From positions 181,110 to 245,109 of the forward strand of contig JAWLHU010000013.1 of assembly GCA_041690255.1 (NCBI GenBank): a stretch of 64,000 bases of DNA, in the 5' to 3' direction. The translations under genes were made by a program, and so were the position numbers. Shown here one piece after another: positions 49,951 through 61,142 of this stretch. Position 1 is the first letter of the stretch, and each line of letters begins with the position of its first letter. The notes below the pieces were generated by a model. That model did not search any database. It saw nothing but the letters and a program-made list of their open reading frames with translations, and was not told the origin of the DNA. The stretch is from JAWLHU01 sp041690255. GTDB lineage: Bacteria > Bacillota > Sulfobacillia > Symbiobacteriales > Symbiobacteriaceae.

Positions 49951-50374
49951 GCGAAAGCGCTTCCGTCACCTGCTCCTGTACGGCCTCGTCGGCGGATCGC
50001 TCGCCACGGTTCACGATCGGGCGATGCTCCTCTATCCGTTGTGGGAGTACCAGGATGCCGGCCCTTTCGACTCGCACGCTGAGATCGCCCTCCTGATCAG
50101 CCTGAGTGCCGCACCCGTCTTCGCCATGCGCTTCGCCCAGGGTCTCGTGCCGGCAACCCCGTTCCCCATCTTTCGAGTCCTCAAGTTCACAGCCATTGCC
50201 ATGCTCCCGGAGTTGATCGGCCTGCGCAGCGGCCACATCATCTACCATGAATGGTGGAACGTCGCCTGCTCGGTCTTCGCCTACGGCCCGATCTGGTTCT
50301 CCCTCTGGGCCGTTCACCAGTGGACCAACAAACCCACTCCGGTGATGGCGACGGAGATCGGTGCCAAGCAGTAG
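49895..50374 (+). CDS. CBO0543-like membrane protein, second of a tandem pair, probable CTG start
   Basis: The open frame begins just after TGA 49883 and runs to 50374. The first ATG (50024) would remove 43 residues that clearly continue the family (FYLPLALLTWVLTPWIIERK). The only start-like codon with a good ribosome site is CTG 49895, eight bases after CGAGGTGA. This gives a 159-aa protein with four or five membrane segments and the RFAQGLVPATPFPIFRVL pattern seen in the upstream paralogue. A frameshift that joins it to the first gene is the alternative. Function unknown. Confidence 0.55.
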   Translation: MFYLPLALLTWVLTPWIIERKRFRHLLLYGLVGGSLATVHDRAMLLYPLWEYQDAGPFDSHAEIALLISLSAAPVFAMRFAQGLVPATPFPIFRVLKFTAIAMLPELIGLRSGHIIYHEWWNVACSVFAYGPIWFSLWAVHQWTNKPTPVMATEIGAKQ

Positions 50375-50406
50375 ACAAGCACAGGACCGGATTGTCCTGT
50401 GCTTGT
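50375..50406. terminator. Bidirectional terminator
   Basis: ACAAGCACAGGAC pairs with GTCCTGTGCTTGT (13-bp perfect stem) around a 6-base loop. It separates the CBO0543 pair from kynB. Confidence 0.85.
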
Positions 50407-50419
50407 TCCTCATGCGTGA

Positions 50420-51043
50420 TCAAGATAGGGTACGGAGCACCGCCCGAACAGGCGAGCCGTCGGCCCGCTCCAGCTTCAGGGGCAGGGCGATCAACTCGTA
50501 TTCACCAGCGGGGATATCATTCAGGCGCAGGTTCTCGATGATCATCATCCCGGCCTCGGCGCAGGCATGATGGGCCGGCAGTTCCCGGCTGTCGCTGGGA
50601 TCGACCGAATGGGCATCGGTCCCGATCAGCCGGACCCCCACCGACGCCAGGTAGCGAATGGCAGCCGGCTCCAGGTAGGTGAAGTTGCGGTTGAAGCGAG
50701 TCAGGTCCGGGCAGGAGCCGGTCCGGATCAGGACCCGCTCGACCCCGTTCAGTTCCACGGACCGCAGGTCATCCTCGGTCACGCTGATCCGCCCCTCGAG
50801 AGCGATCAGGCGAGCCCGACCGATGTACCGCTCCAGCGGCACGTCTGCCATATACGCACCCTTCTGATCATAGTGGTAGGGTGCATCGGCGTGGGTGCCG
50901 TTGTGCGGACTGAGCGTGATGCGGGAGAGGTTGACCGAATCGCCCTGTGCCAGTTGAGCCGTAGGCTCCAGGGTGAAGGGCGTGTCGCCGGGCCAGCAGG
51001 CCGTTCCCTCCCCCAGCGGATGGGTGATGTCGTATAGCTTCAT
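50420..51043 (-). CDS. kynB: Kynurenine formamidase (cyclase family)
   Basis: A 207-aa metal-dependent hydrolase. The family signature H-x-G-T-H-x-D-x-P-x-H is present as HNGTHADAPYH (about residues 48-58), and a GTDAHSVDPSDS segment follows later. The bacterial KynB enzyme hydrolyses N-formylkynurenine to kynurenine and formate in tryptophan breakdown; related cyclases act on other substrates, so the activity is probable rather than certain. ATG 51043 overlaps the TGA of the TrpR-like gene (ATGA), giving a coupled two-gene unit. Confidence 0.85.
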   Translation of the reverse strand: MKLYDITHPLGEGTACWPGDTPFTLEPTAQLAQGDSVNLSRITLSPHNGTHADAPYHYDQKGAYMADVPLERYIGRARLIALEGRISVTEDDLRSVELNGVERVLIRTGSCPDLTRFNRNFTYLEPAAIRYLASVGVRLIGTDAHSVDPSDSRELPAHHACAEAGMMIIENLRLNDIPAGEYELIALPLKLERADGSPVRAVLRTLS

Positions 51044-51339
51044 GAGTCTCGGTTGGCGCGCTCCAGGACGAGACGGTACCCGTCGGCCCCGTAGTGCAGG
51101 CACTTCTTCACACGGCTGATGGTGGCCGTGCTCGCCCCGGTAGAGGCCACGATATCCTCGTAGGTCATGCCGGCATCCAGCATTTTGGCGACTTCCAGCC
51201 GCTGGGCCAGCGCCTTGATCTCACCGATCGTGGCAATATCCTCGAAGAAACGGTAGCACTCATCTACATTTTGAAGGGTCAGAATGGCTTCAAACAGCTT
51301 GTCGGTCATCTCGTCGCGCAGCTTCTCGTTGACGGACAT
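51040..51339 (-). CDS. TrpR-like regulator of the YerC/YecD family
   Basis: A 99-aa helical DNA-binding protein. The C-terminal half has the TrpR-type helix-turn-helix (MLDAGMTYEDIVASTG, ASTATISRVKKCLHYG) and the N-terminus has TDKLFEAILTLQNVDECYRFFEDI, typical of YerC. Homologues in Bacilli are near-universal but poorly characterised. ATG 51339 follows GGGAGGG. It is translationally coupled to kynB, which suggests a tryptophan- or kynurenine-linked role here. Confidence 0.9.
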   Translation of the reverse strand: MSVNEKLRDEMTDKLFEAILTLQNVDECYRFFEDIATIGEIKALAQRLEVAKMLDAGMTYEDIVASTGASTATISRVKKCLHYGADGYRLVLERANRDS

Positions 51340-51451
51340 GAAAGGGATCCCTCCCAGCACAGCCTATCCCAGAAAGTGAGATTCGCTTTTATGGGCGAAA
51401 CTCCTTTTTTGGCCCCTTTCGCTGCCCAAAACTCTTGCAAAAATAGGGAAA

Positions 51452-51474
51452 GGCGCAGCCGATCTGACTGCGCC
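51452..51474 (-). terminator. Terminator after the 232-aa membrane-anchored gene
   Basis: GGCGCAG (51474-51468 on the minus strand) and CTGCGCC (51458-51452) form the stem, followed by TTTCCCTATTTTT. Confidence 0.8.
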
Positions 51475-51479
51475 CATAC

Positions 51480-52178
51480 TCACGGGCGGATATCGTCCGG
51501 GAAGTCGACGCCCCCGGCCGGCGGAATGTGATTCGGCCCCGGTACCGGAGCGTGGGCGTACGGGTCGGTGGCACCGCTCCTTCGCTCCGGGGCAGTCGCC
51601 GACCGATGATGGCCGTCGCGCAGATGATCCCCCGGCACGCCGTGCTCCCGCGGATGCCACTGGGTGGGCGGCTGGTCCGGGGCCACGGTCCTGTTGGCCG
51701 GGCGGTCTTCACCCAGCGCGTCCTCCGGGGCCAGATCGGCCCGGGCGGCCCGGGCATTCTCGCCCGTAATCCCGCCCGCCCCGGTCACCCGATCCAGGGA
51801 GCCGTCTTCAACCTCACGCCGGACGCCCGGCTGCGGGACAGGTCGGGCCGGATCAGACTGACGTGGCCCGCCCATGGCCTCCCGACCATGCGGCACCTCG
51901 TCCTTCTGCTCCCCGAACTCTCCCGTGAAGCTCACATCCGCTGCATGGCGGGCCCCCAGTTCACGGCGGGTGCGGGCACCCGTCCGGTCCGGCCAGAGGT
52001 CGACCTCGTTGCCGTGCTGGCTCGGGTTGATATTCGCCCCGAGATCACGCCCCTGGCGCCCATCTGCCCGGTCGGCACCGGCACGAACCCGCTCCCGACC
52101 GCCCACCGTACGAACGCCCAGGAAGAAGAGCAGCATCGCACCGGCGACAACCGCCAGGACCCATAGAAGTTCCATCAT
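51480..52178 (-). CDS. Membrane-anchored protein with disordered polar tail, unknown
   Basis: A 232-aa protein. Residues 3-22 are a single hydrophobic helix (LLWVLAVVAGAMLLFFLGV), and the other 210 residues are hydrophilic, rich in Arg, Asp, Gly, Pro and His, with no predicted fold. ATG 52178 follows AAAGGTGGTG. The N-terminal anchor would place the tail on one side of the membrane, probably as a spacer or binding region. I do not recognise a family. A terminator lies upstream and another downstream, so it is monocistronic. Confidence 0.55.
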   Translation of the reverse strand: MMELLWVLAVVAGAMLLFFLGVRTVGGRERVRAGADRADGRQGRDLGANINPSQHGNEVDLWPDRTGARTRRELGARHAADVSFTGEFGEQKDEVPHGREAMGGPRQSDPARPVPQPGVRREVEDGSLDRVTGAGGITGENARAARADLAPEDALGEDRPANRTVAPDQPPTQWHPREHGVPGDHLRDGHHRSATAPERRSGATDPYAHAPVPGPNHIPPAGGVDFPDDIRP

Positions 52179-52282
52179 GACACCACCTTTGCGCTGCAGA
52201 CTTGCTGTTAGTCTGCCCCGCGGGCGCCCCGGCGGGGGCGATTCCTGGAATTCCCTGCGGTGCGATCGGTGGCAGGCATAGG

Positions 52283-52306
52283 AAAAGCCCTGCGAATGAC
52301 CAGGGC
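52283..52306 (-). terminator. Terminator-like hairpin
   Basis: GCCCTG and CAGGGC pair (52306-52287) and TTTTCC follows on the minus strand. Confidence 0.65.
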
Positions 52307-52320
52307 GCTCTGCCAGCCGG

Positions 52321-52392
52321 TTCCACTAGTAATTCCCGGAGCGTCTCTCGCCAATGTGGGAAAACGTTGTGGAATCCTGCTTCCCTCACGAA
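52321..52392 (-). repeat. Dispersed repeat, copy A
   Basis: On the minus strand it shares TTCGTGAGGGAAGCAGGATT onward (36 of 37 bases) with copy B and, from GGATTCC to GGAACC, about 60 bases with copy D. A GGGAATTACTAGTGGAACC segment ends it. Confidence 0.8.
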
Positions 52393-52442
52393 GGGCGCAC
52401 CACCCTGGTCTTGCAGATCAATGCAGCCGCCCGAGTCAGCCA

Positions 52443-52472
52443 GAGCCCACCAGGCAAGCGCCTGGTGGGCTC
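52443..52472. other. Perfect hairpin after the SIMPL gene
   Basis: GAGCCCACCAGGC and GCCTGGTGGGCTC (13-bp stem, 4-base loop). No T run follows, so it may be a processing or stabilising hairpin, or a weak terminator. Confidence 0.6.
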
Positions 52473-52483
52473 CGGTGCGAGGC

Positions 52484-53221
52484 TTACTGGATCTCGAAGA
52501 CGACCGAGACAGAGGCGGAGAAGCTGGACTCGCCGCTGAAGACCGGGGCGGGGGCTGCGCCAGCCATCATGGCCTTGGCTTCGTCCATCGCCCGATCTAC
52601 GTACATGGGCGTGCCATTGTCCATGACGTTGATCGTCATGACCCGGACAACCTGAGCACCGAGACGGCTGGCGACCCGCTCGGCCTTCGCCTTGGCATCA
52701 TCCACCGCCATGTCCAGGGCCTGCTCCAGCAGCTTGTCGGTATCCTTCACCGAGAAGCTGACGCCATTGAGCTGGTTGGCGCCGGCCTCTACGGCCGTCT
52801 GGATCAGGCCGGCCACCTGATCGAGGTTCTGGGTGGTGATCGTCAGCGTGGTCGTGGACCGGTAGCCGACCAACTGCTGCCCCTTATCCTGCGTCCAGTT
52901 GTACTCGGCATTCAGGTTGAACATGCTGGTCTGGATCTGCTCGTCCTTCAGCCCCATGGACTTGATCGCCGGAGCGATCTTGTTCAGGCTGGCGCTCAGC
53001 GCGGTGTACGCCTCAGACGGGGTCGGCTTCACCTCGGAGACACCGAAGGTGATCGTCGCGGTATCCGGCTTGACCGTGAGCCGGCCCTGTCCGGTAACCG
53101 AGATCGTCCGAGAGGGCTCTGAACCCGTGGTCGACGCCTCCGCGTTGGACGGGGATGGGAAGAGCGCTGTGACAAGTAGCAGTGCGGCCAGAAGCACAGG
53201 TACCAGAGCGAACTTCTTCAT
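52484..53221 (-). CDS. SIMPL-domain (DUF541) exported protein
   Basis: A 245-aa secreted protein. A signal peptide (MKKFALVPVLLAALLLV, cleavage near SNAEA) leads to the SIMPL domain from about residue 38: ISVTGQGRLTVKPDTATITFGV, then YTALSASLNKI, and the C-terminal SVVFEIQ. SIMPL proteins form oligomeric shells on the envelope or in the periplasm; named after a mouse signalling molecule, their bacterial role is poorly known. The RTISVTG pattern and length are typical. ATG 53221 has AGGGAGG upstream. Confidence 0.9.
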   Translation of the reverse strand: MKKFALVPVLLAALLLVTALFPSPSNAEASTTGSEPSRTISVTGQGRLTVKPDTATITFGVSEVKPTPSEAYTALSASLNKIAPAIKSMGLKDEQIQTSMFNLNAEYNWTQDKGQQLVGYRSTTTLTITTQNLDQVAGLIQTAVEAGANQLNGVSFSVKDTDKLLEQALDMAVDDAKAKAERVASRLGAQVVRVMTINVMDNGTPMYVDRAMDEAKAMMAGAAPAPVFSGESSFSASVSVVFEIQ

Positions 53222-53350
53222 GTCATGACCTCCCTGCGGGGTTTCTACCAGATAGACGAGGGAGGTGGCGAGAGGGATTCAATCCATCGACGATTTTTCG
53301 AACATACCTCTTCAGGTCCCACTGGCCTGGCTTCGCCCCGGCGACCGCCA

Positions 53351-57271
<3,921 letters not shown>

Positions 57272-57508
57272 AGCCTGCCTCCCGTATTGGCGGTGCGTAG
57301 ATCGTGCGAGAGGGATACGGTTCACCGGGAAATCCCCTGGCGGTCGATCGGATTATTTAAAACATACCAGTGTAATTACCAGAAGGCAAGGTTATTTGCT
57401 CAGTTTTGCAGCACAAAGGTCAGATATACCATGTCTAAATACGCAAATTGACTGGTAACTTACTTGTAGCGAAAGGCTCCATCCGTACAGGGAGTTGACT
57501 TCGCCTAG

Positions 57509-57514
57509 TATAAT
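57509..57514 (+). promoter_or_regulatory. TATAAT box of a possible noncoding RNA
   Basis: A perfect TATAAT stands 17 bases after TACAGG (57486-57491), a weak -35 box. The RNA would include the GCCGAGG/CCTCGGC hairpin and could end at the CCTTTTTG run near 57640. Confidence 0.3.
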
Positions 57515-57672
57515 GCAACTCTTCTGTTATTCGCGTCTGGTCCCAAGTGCTGGTCAGCCGAGGCCAAAACCGTCCTCGGCGCTTTAGGGCTCGACTGCGG
57601 CCCAATTCCTGAAGGTGGAACGGTCACCGCCGAACCTTTTTGTTTCGGAGTGGTATGTGAGATTGCGGTCCG

Positions 57673-57708
57673 TTCGTGAGGGAAGCAGGATTCCACAACT
57701 TTTTCCCA
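57673..57708 (+). repeat. Dispersed repeat, copy B
   Basis: It matches the minus strand of copy A in 35 of 36 bases, from TTCGTGAGG to TTTTCCCA, in inverted orientation. Confidence 0.85.
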
Positions 57709-57727
57709 AGGGCGAGCTCGGGCCATT

Positions 57728-57747
57728 GGGGAAAATGTAGCGGAATC
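57728..57747 (-). repeat. Dispersed repeat core, copy C
   Basis: The minus strand reads GATTCCGCTAC then ATTTTCCCC, the core of copies A and D. It is inverted relative to copy B, 20 bases away. Confidence 0.6.
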
Positions 57748-57866
57748 ATCCGTTTAGCGGGCCTGTTCACCCCGTAAATCGCTCTTGTGGGGCCTCAGGG
57801 GGCGCATATTGGCCCGGAACAGGCCGAAAAGCGGTGGTTCCGTCACCTCCAGGCTCCGATTTTTGC

Positions 57867-57932
57867 GGATTCCGCTACGTTTTCCCACATGGGGGAGAAA
57901 CCCTCCGGGAATTTCTAGTGGAACCCGGAGGG
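57867..57932 (+). repeat. Dispersed repeat, copy D, with hairpin
   Basis: From GGATTCCGCTACG to TAGTGGAACC it parallels copy A over about 60 bases. CCCTCCGGG (57901-57909) and CCCGGAGGG (57924-57932) form a perfect 9-bp stem around the conserved AATTTCTAGTGGAA loop. Confidence 0.75.
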
Positions 57933-58088
57933 TCAAGAGGGGGGCTCTTTATGGTCAGGCTCCAGAGAGCGCCAGTATCACCTTCACGGTCCGCGATGTG
58001 ACCTGTGTCAAGGGAACGGTCGGAGTACAGCCCCTGGTCCAGGCCGTTACCACAGATGGAAGATTCGCGGTGTGGTGGGATAGAGGAA

Positions 58089-58123
58089 GGAACGGACTTT
58101 CACCTCTGGTGGGAGTCCGTTCC
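58089..58123. other. Large hairpin at the 3' side of the zinc-ribbon gene
   Basis: GGAACGGACT pairs with AGTCCGTTCC, with an inner ACC/GGT stem. It lies 35 bases beyond the zinc-ribbon gene stop and may end its transcript, but T residues are few. Confidence 0.5.
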
Positions 58124-58157
58124 TCCAGCGCAAGCTCGGCGCTCATCGCATAACGAA

Positions 58158-58790
58158 TCACTCTTCCAATGCGGCCCAACTGTTGAGGGGGATCGGCCCG
58201 CCTGGAGCCCCGCCGGCTTCACGGACAGCCTCCAGGTAGATCTCGCCGGCCTCTCCGAAGAGGACCCCCTTCCGCTGGGAGACCAGGACCATCGTCTGAT
58301 CGTCGCCCAGCCGGGCCAGGGCGGGGAGCAGGTGGGACGGGAATTCGAGCCGGAACAGGTCCGCCTCGGGCTGTCCGTAGACCCGCACCACCAGGAAGAG
58401 CCGGTACTCCGGGCTCTCCAGGAGGTCTCTGCCGCCGACCCATCCGAAGCTCTGGACCGGGGCGACGCCGTCTTGCAGGGCGAAGAAGGCGGGGTCCTCC
58501 AGCAGGGCGGGTGCGTCCACCAGGCAGAGATCCTCGTCGTAGGTGATCGCTTCGACCTGGTAGATGGGCGACGCTGCGACGTCCTCCACCTGCTGCTGCA
58601 GGTTGTACGGGAAGGCCTCCCCCACCTCGACCAGCACGGCGATCTGCTCCAAGCCGCAGAGCGGGCAGATCAGCTTGGCGTGGCCGGCGCGGGGCAGTTC
58701 GCCCTCGGGCAGAAGAGCGATGGCGCAGCGAGGGCAGCCCAGCACCTCGCCATCCGCCTGGGTGGTTGCTCGTATCCGTACGGGTTCCAT
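58158..58790 (-). CDS. Protein with N-terminal zinc ribbon, unknown function
   Basis: A 210-aa protein. Two CxxC knuckles (CPRC at about 19-22 and CPLC at about 42-45) form a treble-clef or rubredoxin-like zinc ribbon, as in CpXC-type proteins. The remaining 150 residues look like a compact alpha/beta domain (LFLVVRVYGQPEADLFRLEFP, TMVLVSQRKGVLFG). ATG 58790 has GAGAGG upstream. It is the last gene of the purine cluster strand, 20 bases after purD, so it may be cotranscribed with it. CpXC is a tentative family label. Confidence 0.7.
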   Translation of the reverse strand: MEPVRIRATTQADGEVLGCPRCAIALLPEGELPRAGHAKLICPLCGLEQIAVLVEVGEAFPYNLQQQVEDVAASPIYQVEAITYDEDLCLVDAPALLEDPAFFALQDGVAPVQSFGWVGGRDLLESPEYRLFLVVRVYGQPEADLFRLEFPSHLLPALARLGDDQTMVLVSQRKGVLFGEAGEIYLEAVREAGGAPGGPIPLNSWAALEE

Positions 58791-58810
58791 GTCGGGTTCA
58801 TCCTCTCCGG

Positions 58811-60088
58811 TTATGCCTGCTTCAGCGCCCGCCAGCCAATGTCCCGGCGGTAGGTCTTCCCCTCGAAGCTGATCACCTCGGCCCCGAAGTAGGCCCGCTC
58901 CAGGGCTTCGGGTAGGGAATTACCGACCGCCATGACGCCGAGGACCCGCCCACCGCTGGTGACAAGCTCGCCCTCATCGGTGAAGTCGGTGCCGGCATGG
59001 AAGATGGTGACACCCCGGGCGTCGGCATCCTCCAGCCCTTCGATCGGCAGGCCCTTCAGATAGGGACCGGGATATCCGCCCGATGCAAGGACGATATTGG
59101 CCGCAGCCGCATCGCGGAAGGTGATGTCCACCTCCTTCAGCCTCCCGTCCACGCAGGCGCTCATGACCTGGAGGATGTCGTTCTGCAGGAGCGGCAGGAC
59201 CACCTGGGTCTCCGGGTCACCGAAGCGGCAGTTGAACTCCACCACCTTGGGGCCGTCCTTGGTCAGCATGAGGCCGGCGAAGAGGCAGCCGGTGAAGGGA
59301 GCACCGCGCCGGGCCATCTCGGAAATGACGGGCTCCAGGATCTCCTTCTGTACGGCCCTGGCGATCTGGGGGGTGTAGGTGGGGACCGGGGCGTAGGTGC
59401 CCATGCCGCCGGTGTTCGGGCCGGTGTCGCCCTCGCCCACCCGCTTGTGGTCCTGGGCGGAGACCATCTGCTTGATCGTCCGGCCATCGGCAAAAGCGAG
59501 GACCGAGACCTCCTCCCCCTCCATGTACTCCTCGATCACCACCCGGCTGCCGGCCGCGGCGAAGGAGCCGTCCAGCATGATCGCCTTCAGGGCCTCCCGG
59601 GCTTCATCCAGCGTCATGCAGACGGAGACGCCCTTGCCCGCAGCCAGGCCATCGGCCTTGATCACAATGGGGGCCCCTTGCAGTTCGATATAGGCCAGGG
59701 CAGCATCGTAGTCGTCAAAGGAGCCGTAGGCGGCGGTCGGAACGCTCGCCCGGGTCATGACCTCCTTGGCGAAATCCTTGGAGGCCTCGATCCGCGCCGC
59801 CGCCTTCGTGGGGCCGAAGGCACGAATGCCCGCCGCCGTCAGGGCATCGACGAGCCCATCGGCCAGCGGGTCCTCCGGGCCAACGATCACCAGGTCGGCC
59901 TTCAGCTTCTGGGCCAGGGCCACCTGGCCGGGCACGTCCGTCGCCTTCACATGCGGATGGCACCATGCGAACCGCCCGATGCCGGGATTGCCCGGAGCGA
60001 CGTGCAGCTCTTCAATCTCGGGGCTCTGGATCACCTTCCAGGCGAGGGCGTGCTCCCGTCCGCCGCCCCCGACGATCAATACCTTCAT
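58811..60088 (-). CDS. purD: Phosphoribosylamine-glycine ligase
   Basis: A 425-aa ATP-grasp enzyme for the second step of purine synthesis. It shows KVLIVGGGGREHALAW, APGNPGIG, KADLVIVGPEDPLADG, IKADGLAAGKGV and EFNCRFGDPETQVVL. The gene is downstream of purH and the PhzF gene; the other early pur genes are outside this window. Confidence 0.97.
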   Translation of the reverse strand: MKVLIVGGGGREHALAWKVIQSPEIEELHVAPGNPGIGRFAWCHPHVKATDVPGQVALAQKLKADLVIVGPEDPLADGLVDALTAAGIRAFGPTKAAARIEASKDFAKEVMTRASVPTAAYGSFDDYDAALAYIELQGAPIVIKADGLAAGKGVSVCMTLDEAREALKAIMLDGSFAAAGSRVVIEEYMEGEEVSVLAFADGRTIKQMVSAQDHKRVGEGDTGPNTGGMGTYAPVPTYTPQIARAVQKEILEPVISEMARRGAPFTGCLFAGLMLTKDGPKVVEFNCRFGDPETQVVLPLLQNDILQVMSACVDGRLKEVDITFRDAAAANIVLASGGYPGPYLKGLPIEGLEDADARGVTIFHAGTDFTDEGELVTSGGRVLGVMAVGNSLPEALERAYFGAEVISFEGKTYRRDIGWRALKQA

Positions 60089-60093
60089 TATGT

Positions 60094-60918
60094 TCAGTCC
60101 TCCCTATGCAGGACGGTCGTCCCATAGATCCAGGTCCGCCCGTCGCCCTCCTGCCGGACGGCAACCATGCCCGGGCGGCCCATGGCGTGCCCCTGCTCGA
60201 TCTTGATGGAGCCGCAGCCCGGAACGGCGCCATGCCGCCAGAGGTACCAGGCGAGGGCCACAGCGGCCACGCCGGTCACCGGGTCCTCGTGCATGCCGGC
60301 CCCCGCCGGGAAGTGGCGGGCATCGGCCACCGCCCCGAAGGAGCGGGCGTTCAGGGTAAAGGGGTAGATGCCGGTCGCGCCGACGGCCGCACAGGCCTCC
60401 TCGACCCGTTGATCCTCCGGGTGGATGGAGTCAAGCACCGCGGTGGAGCGGAGGGGAACGATCAGCTTCGGTCGCCCGGCCGATGCCACCCGGACCGGGC
60501 CATCGATCGCATCTGGTGCGATGCCCAGTGCTTGGGCGGCGATGGCCGGGTCGACCGGGTCGGTGAAGGTGACCGGGGGCATGGCCAGGCCGAGCAGGTA
60601 GGGATCAATGGAGACGGGCAGGTCACCGGCCGGGGTGGCAATGGTGAAGCGCCCGCTCCGTCCATGCTCCCGCAGGACGGCCAGGGCGGCCAGCGTCCCG
60701 TGGCCGCAGAGGGTCATGGCAGCCCCCGAGGGCTGGTAGTAGCGCAGCACCGGCTTCTCTCCGGGGGTGACAAAGGTGGTCTCGACGCCAAACCCGGCGG
60801 CCAGGCCGGCCATGCCGGGGCCGGTCAGCTCATCTGTGCTGATGATAACCGCGCCGGGATTCCCCTTGCCGGGCTCGGTGGTAAAGACGTCGACCAGGTA
60901 GCGGTCCACTCGTTTCAT
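60094..60918 (-). CDS. PhzF-family isomerase
   Basis: A 274-aa protein of the diaminopimelate-epimerase-like PhzF fold. Hallmarks are YLVDVFTTEPGKGNPGAVI, ETTFV, RYYQPSGAAMTLCGHGTLA (the CGHGT loop is typical; some PhzF enzymes use the nearby Glu/Asp as base), and GMHEDPVTGVAAVALAWYL. Substrate unknown; in most genomes these are not phenazine genes. It starts at ATG 60918, five bases before purD, and lies inside the purH-purD run, which is unusual. Confidence 0.9.
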   Translation of the reverse strand: MKRVDRYLVDVFTTEPGKGNPGAVIISTDELTGPGMAGLAAGFGVETTFVTPGEKPVLRYYQPSGAAMTLCGHGTLAALAVLREHGRSGRFTIATPAGDLPVSIDPYLLGLAMPPVTFTDPVDPAIAAQALGIAPDAIDGPVRVASAGRPKLIVPLRSTAVLDSIHPEDQRVEEACAAVGATGIYPFTLNARSFGAVADARHFPAGAGMHEDPVTGVAAVALAWYLWRHGAVPGCGSIKIEQGHAMGRPGMVAVRQEGDGRTWIYGTTVLHRED

Positions 60919-60978
60919 CCTCTCCCAAGAAGTTGGCGCCTGGCAGTCCACCCTCAGCCCCATCAGGTGTGCAGCCTT

Positions 60979-61091
60979 ACGGGCGCTTGGCCGACCTGAC
61001 TGGGACCGATTTCGGGTGGTGCGTAGCCCGACTCGTCGACCAGACAGCGGTTTCCGAAATCGGGCCCGCTCCAAGATGGCTTAGCGCCCGT
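60979..61091. repeat. Long inverted repeat between purH and the PhzF gene
   Basis: Outer arms ACGGGCGCT (60979-60987) and AGCGCCCGT (61083-61091), and inner arms CCGATTTCGG (61006-61015) and CCGAAATCGG (61054-61063), give a two-tier cruciform of 113 bases. Confidence 0.8.
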
Positions 61092-61142
61092 TAGGCGCAC
61101 TCCGCAGGGGCGTAGGGTGGAACTGACGGGCACCATGCGCCG

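Larger units (their letters stand above)
52179..52483. other. Noncoding spacer with two hairpins and a dispersed repeat
   Basis: The spacer between the SIMPL gene and the disordered membrane protein gene holds a hairpin at 52443-52472, a copy of the dispersed repeat at 52321-52392 and a terminator at 52283-52306. I see no gene in it. Confidence 0.7.
57272..58157. other. 886-bp noncoding region with repeats and structured RNA candidates
   Basis: No supported gene. It holds an AT-rich upstream region for the GGDEF-EAL gene (57340-57470), a TATAAT promoter-like box at 57509, a hairpin at 57558-57583 (GCCGAGG/CCTCGGC), dispersed repeats B, C and D, and a large hairpin at 58089-58123. Frames of 60-120 codons exist, but lack ribosome sites and families. 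Confidence 0.6.

Noticed and set aside
57785..58153. 122-codon plus-strand frame in the large noncoding spacer
   Set aside because: It crosses repeat D and a hairpin, has no ribosome site and no recognisable domain.
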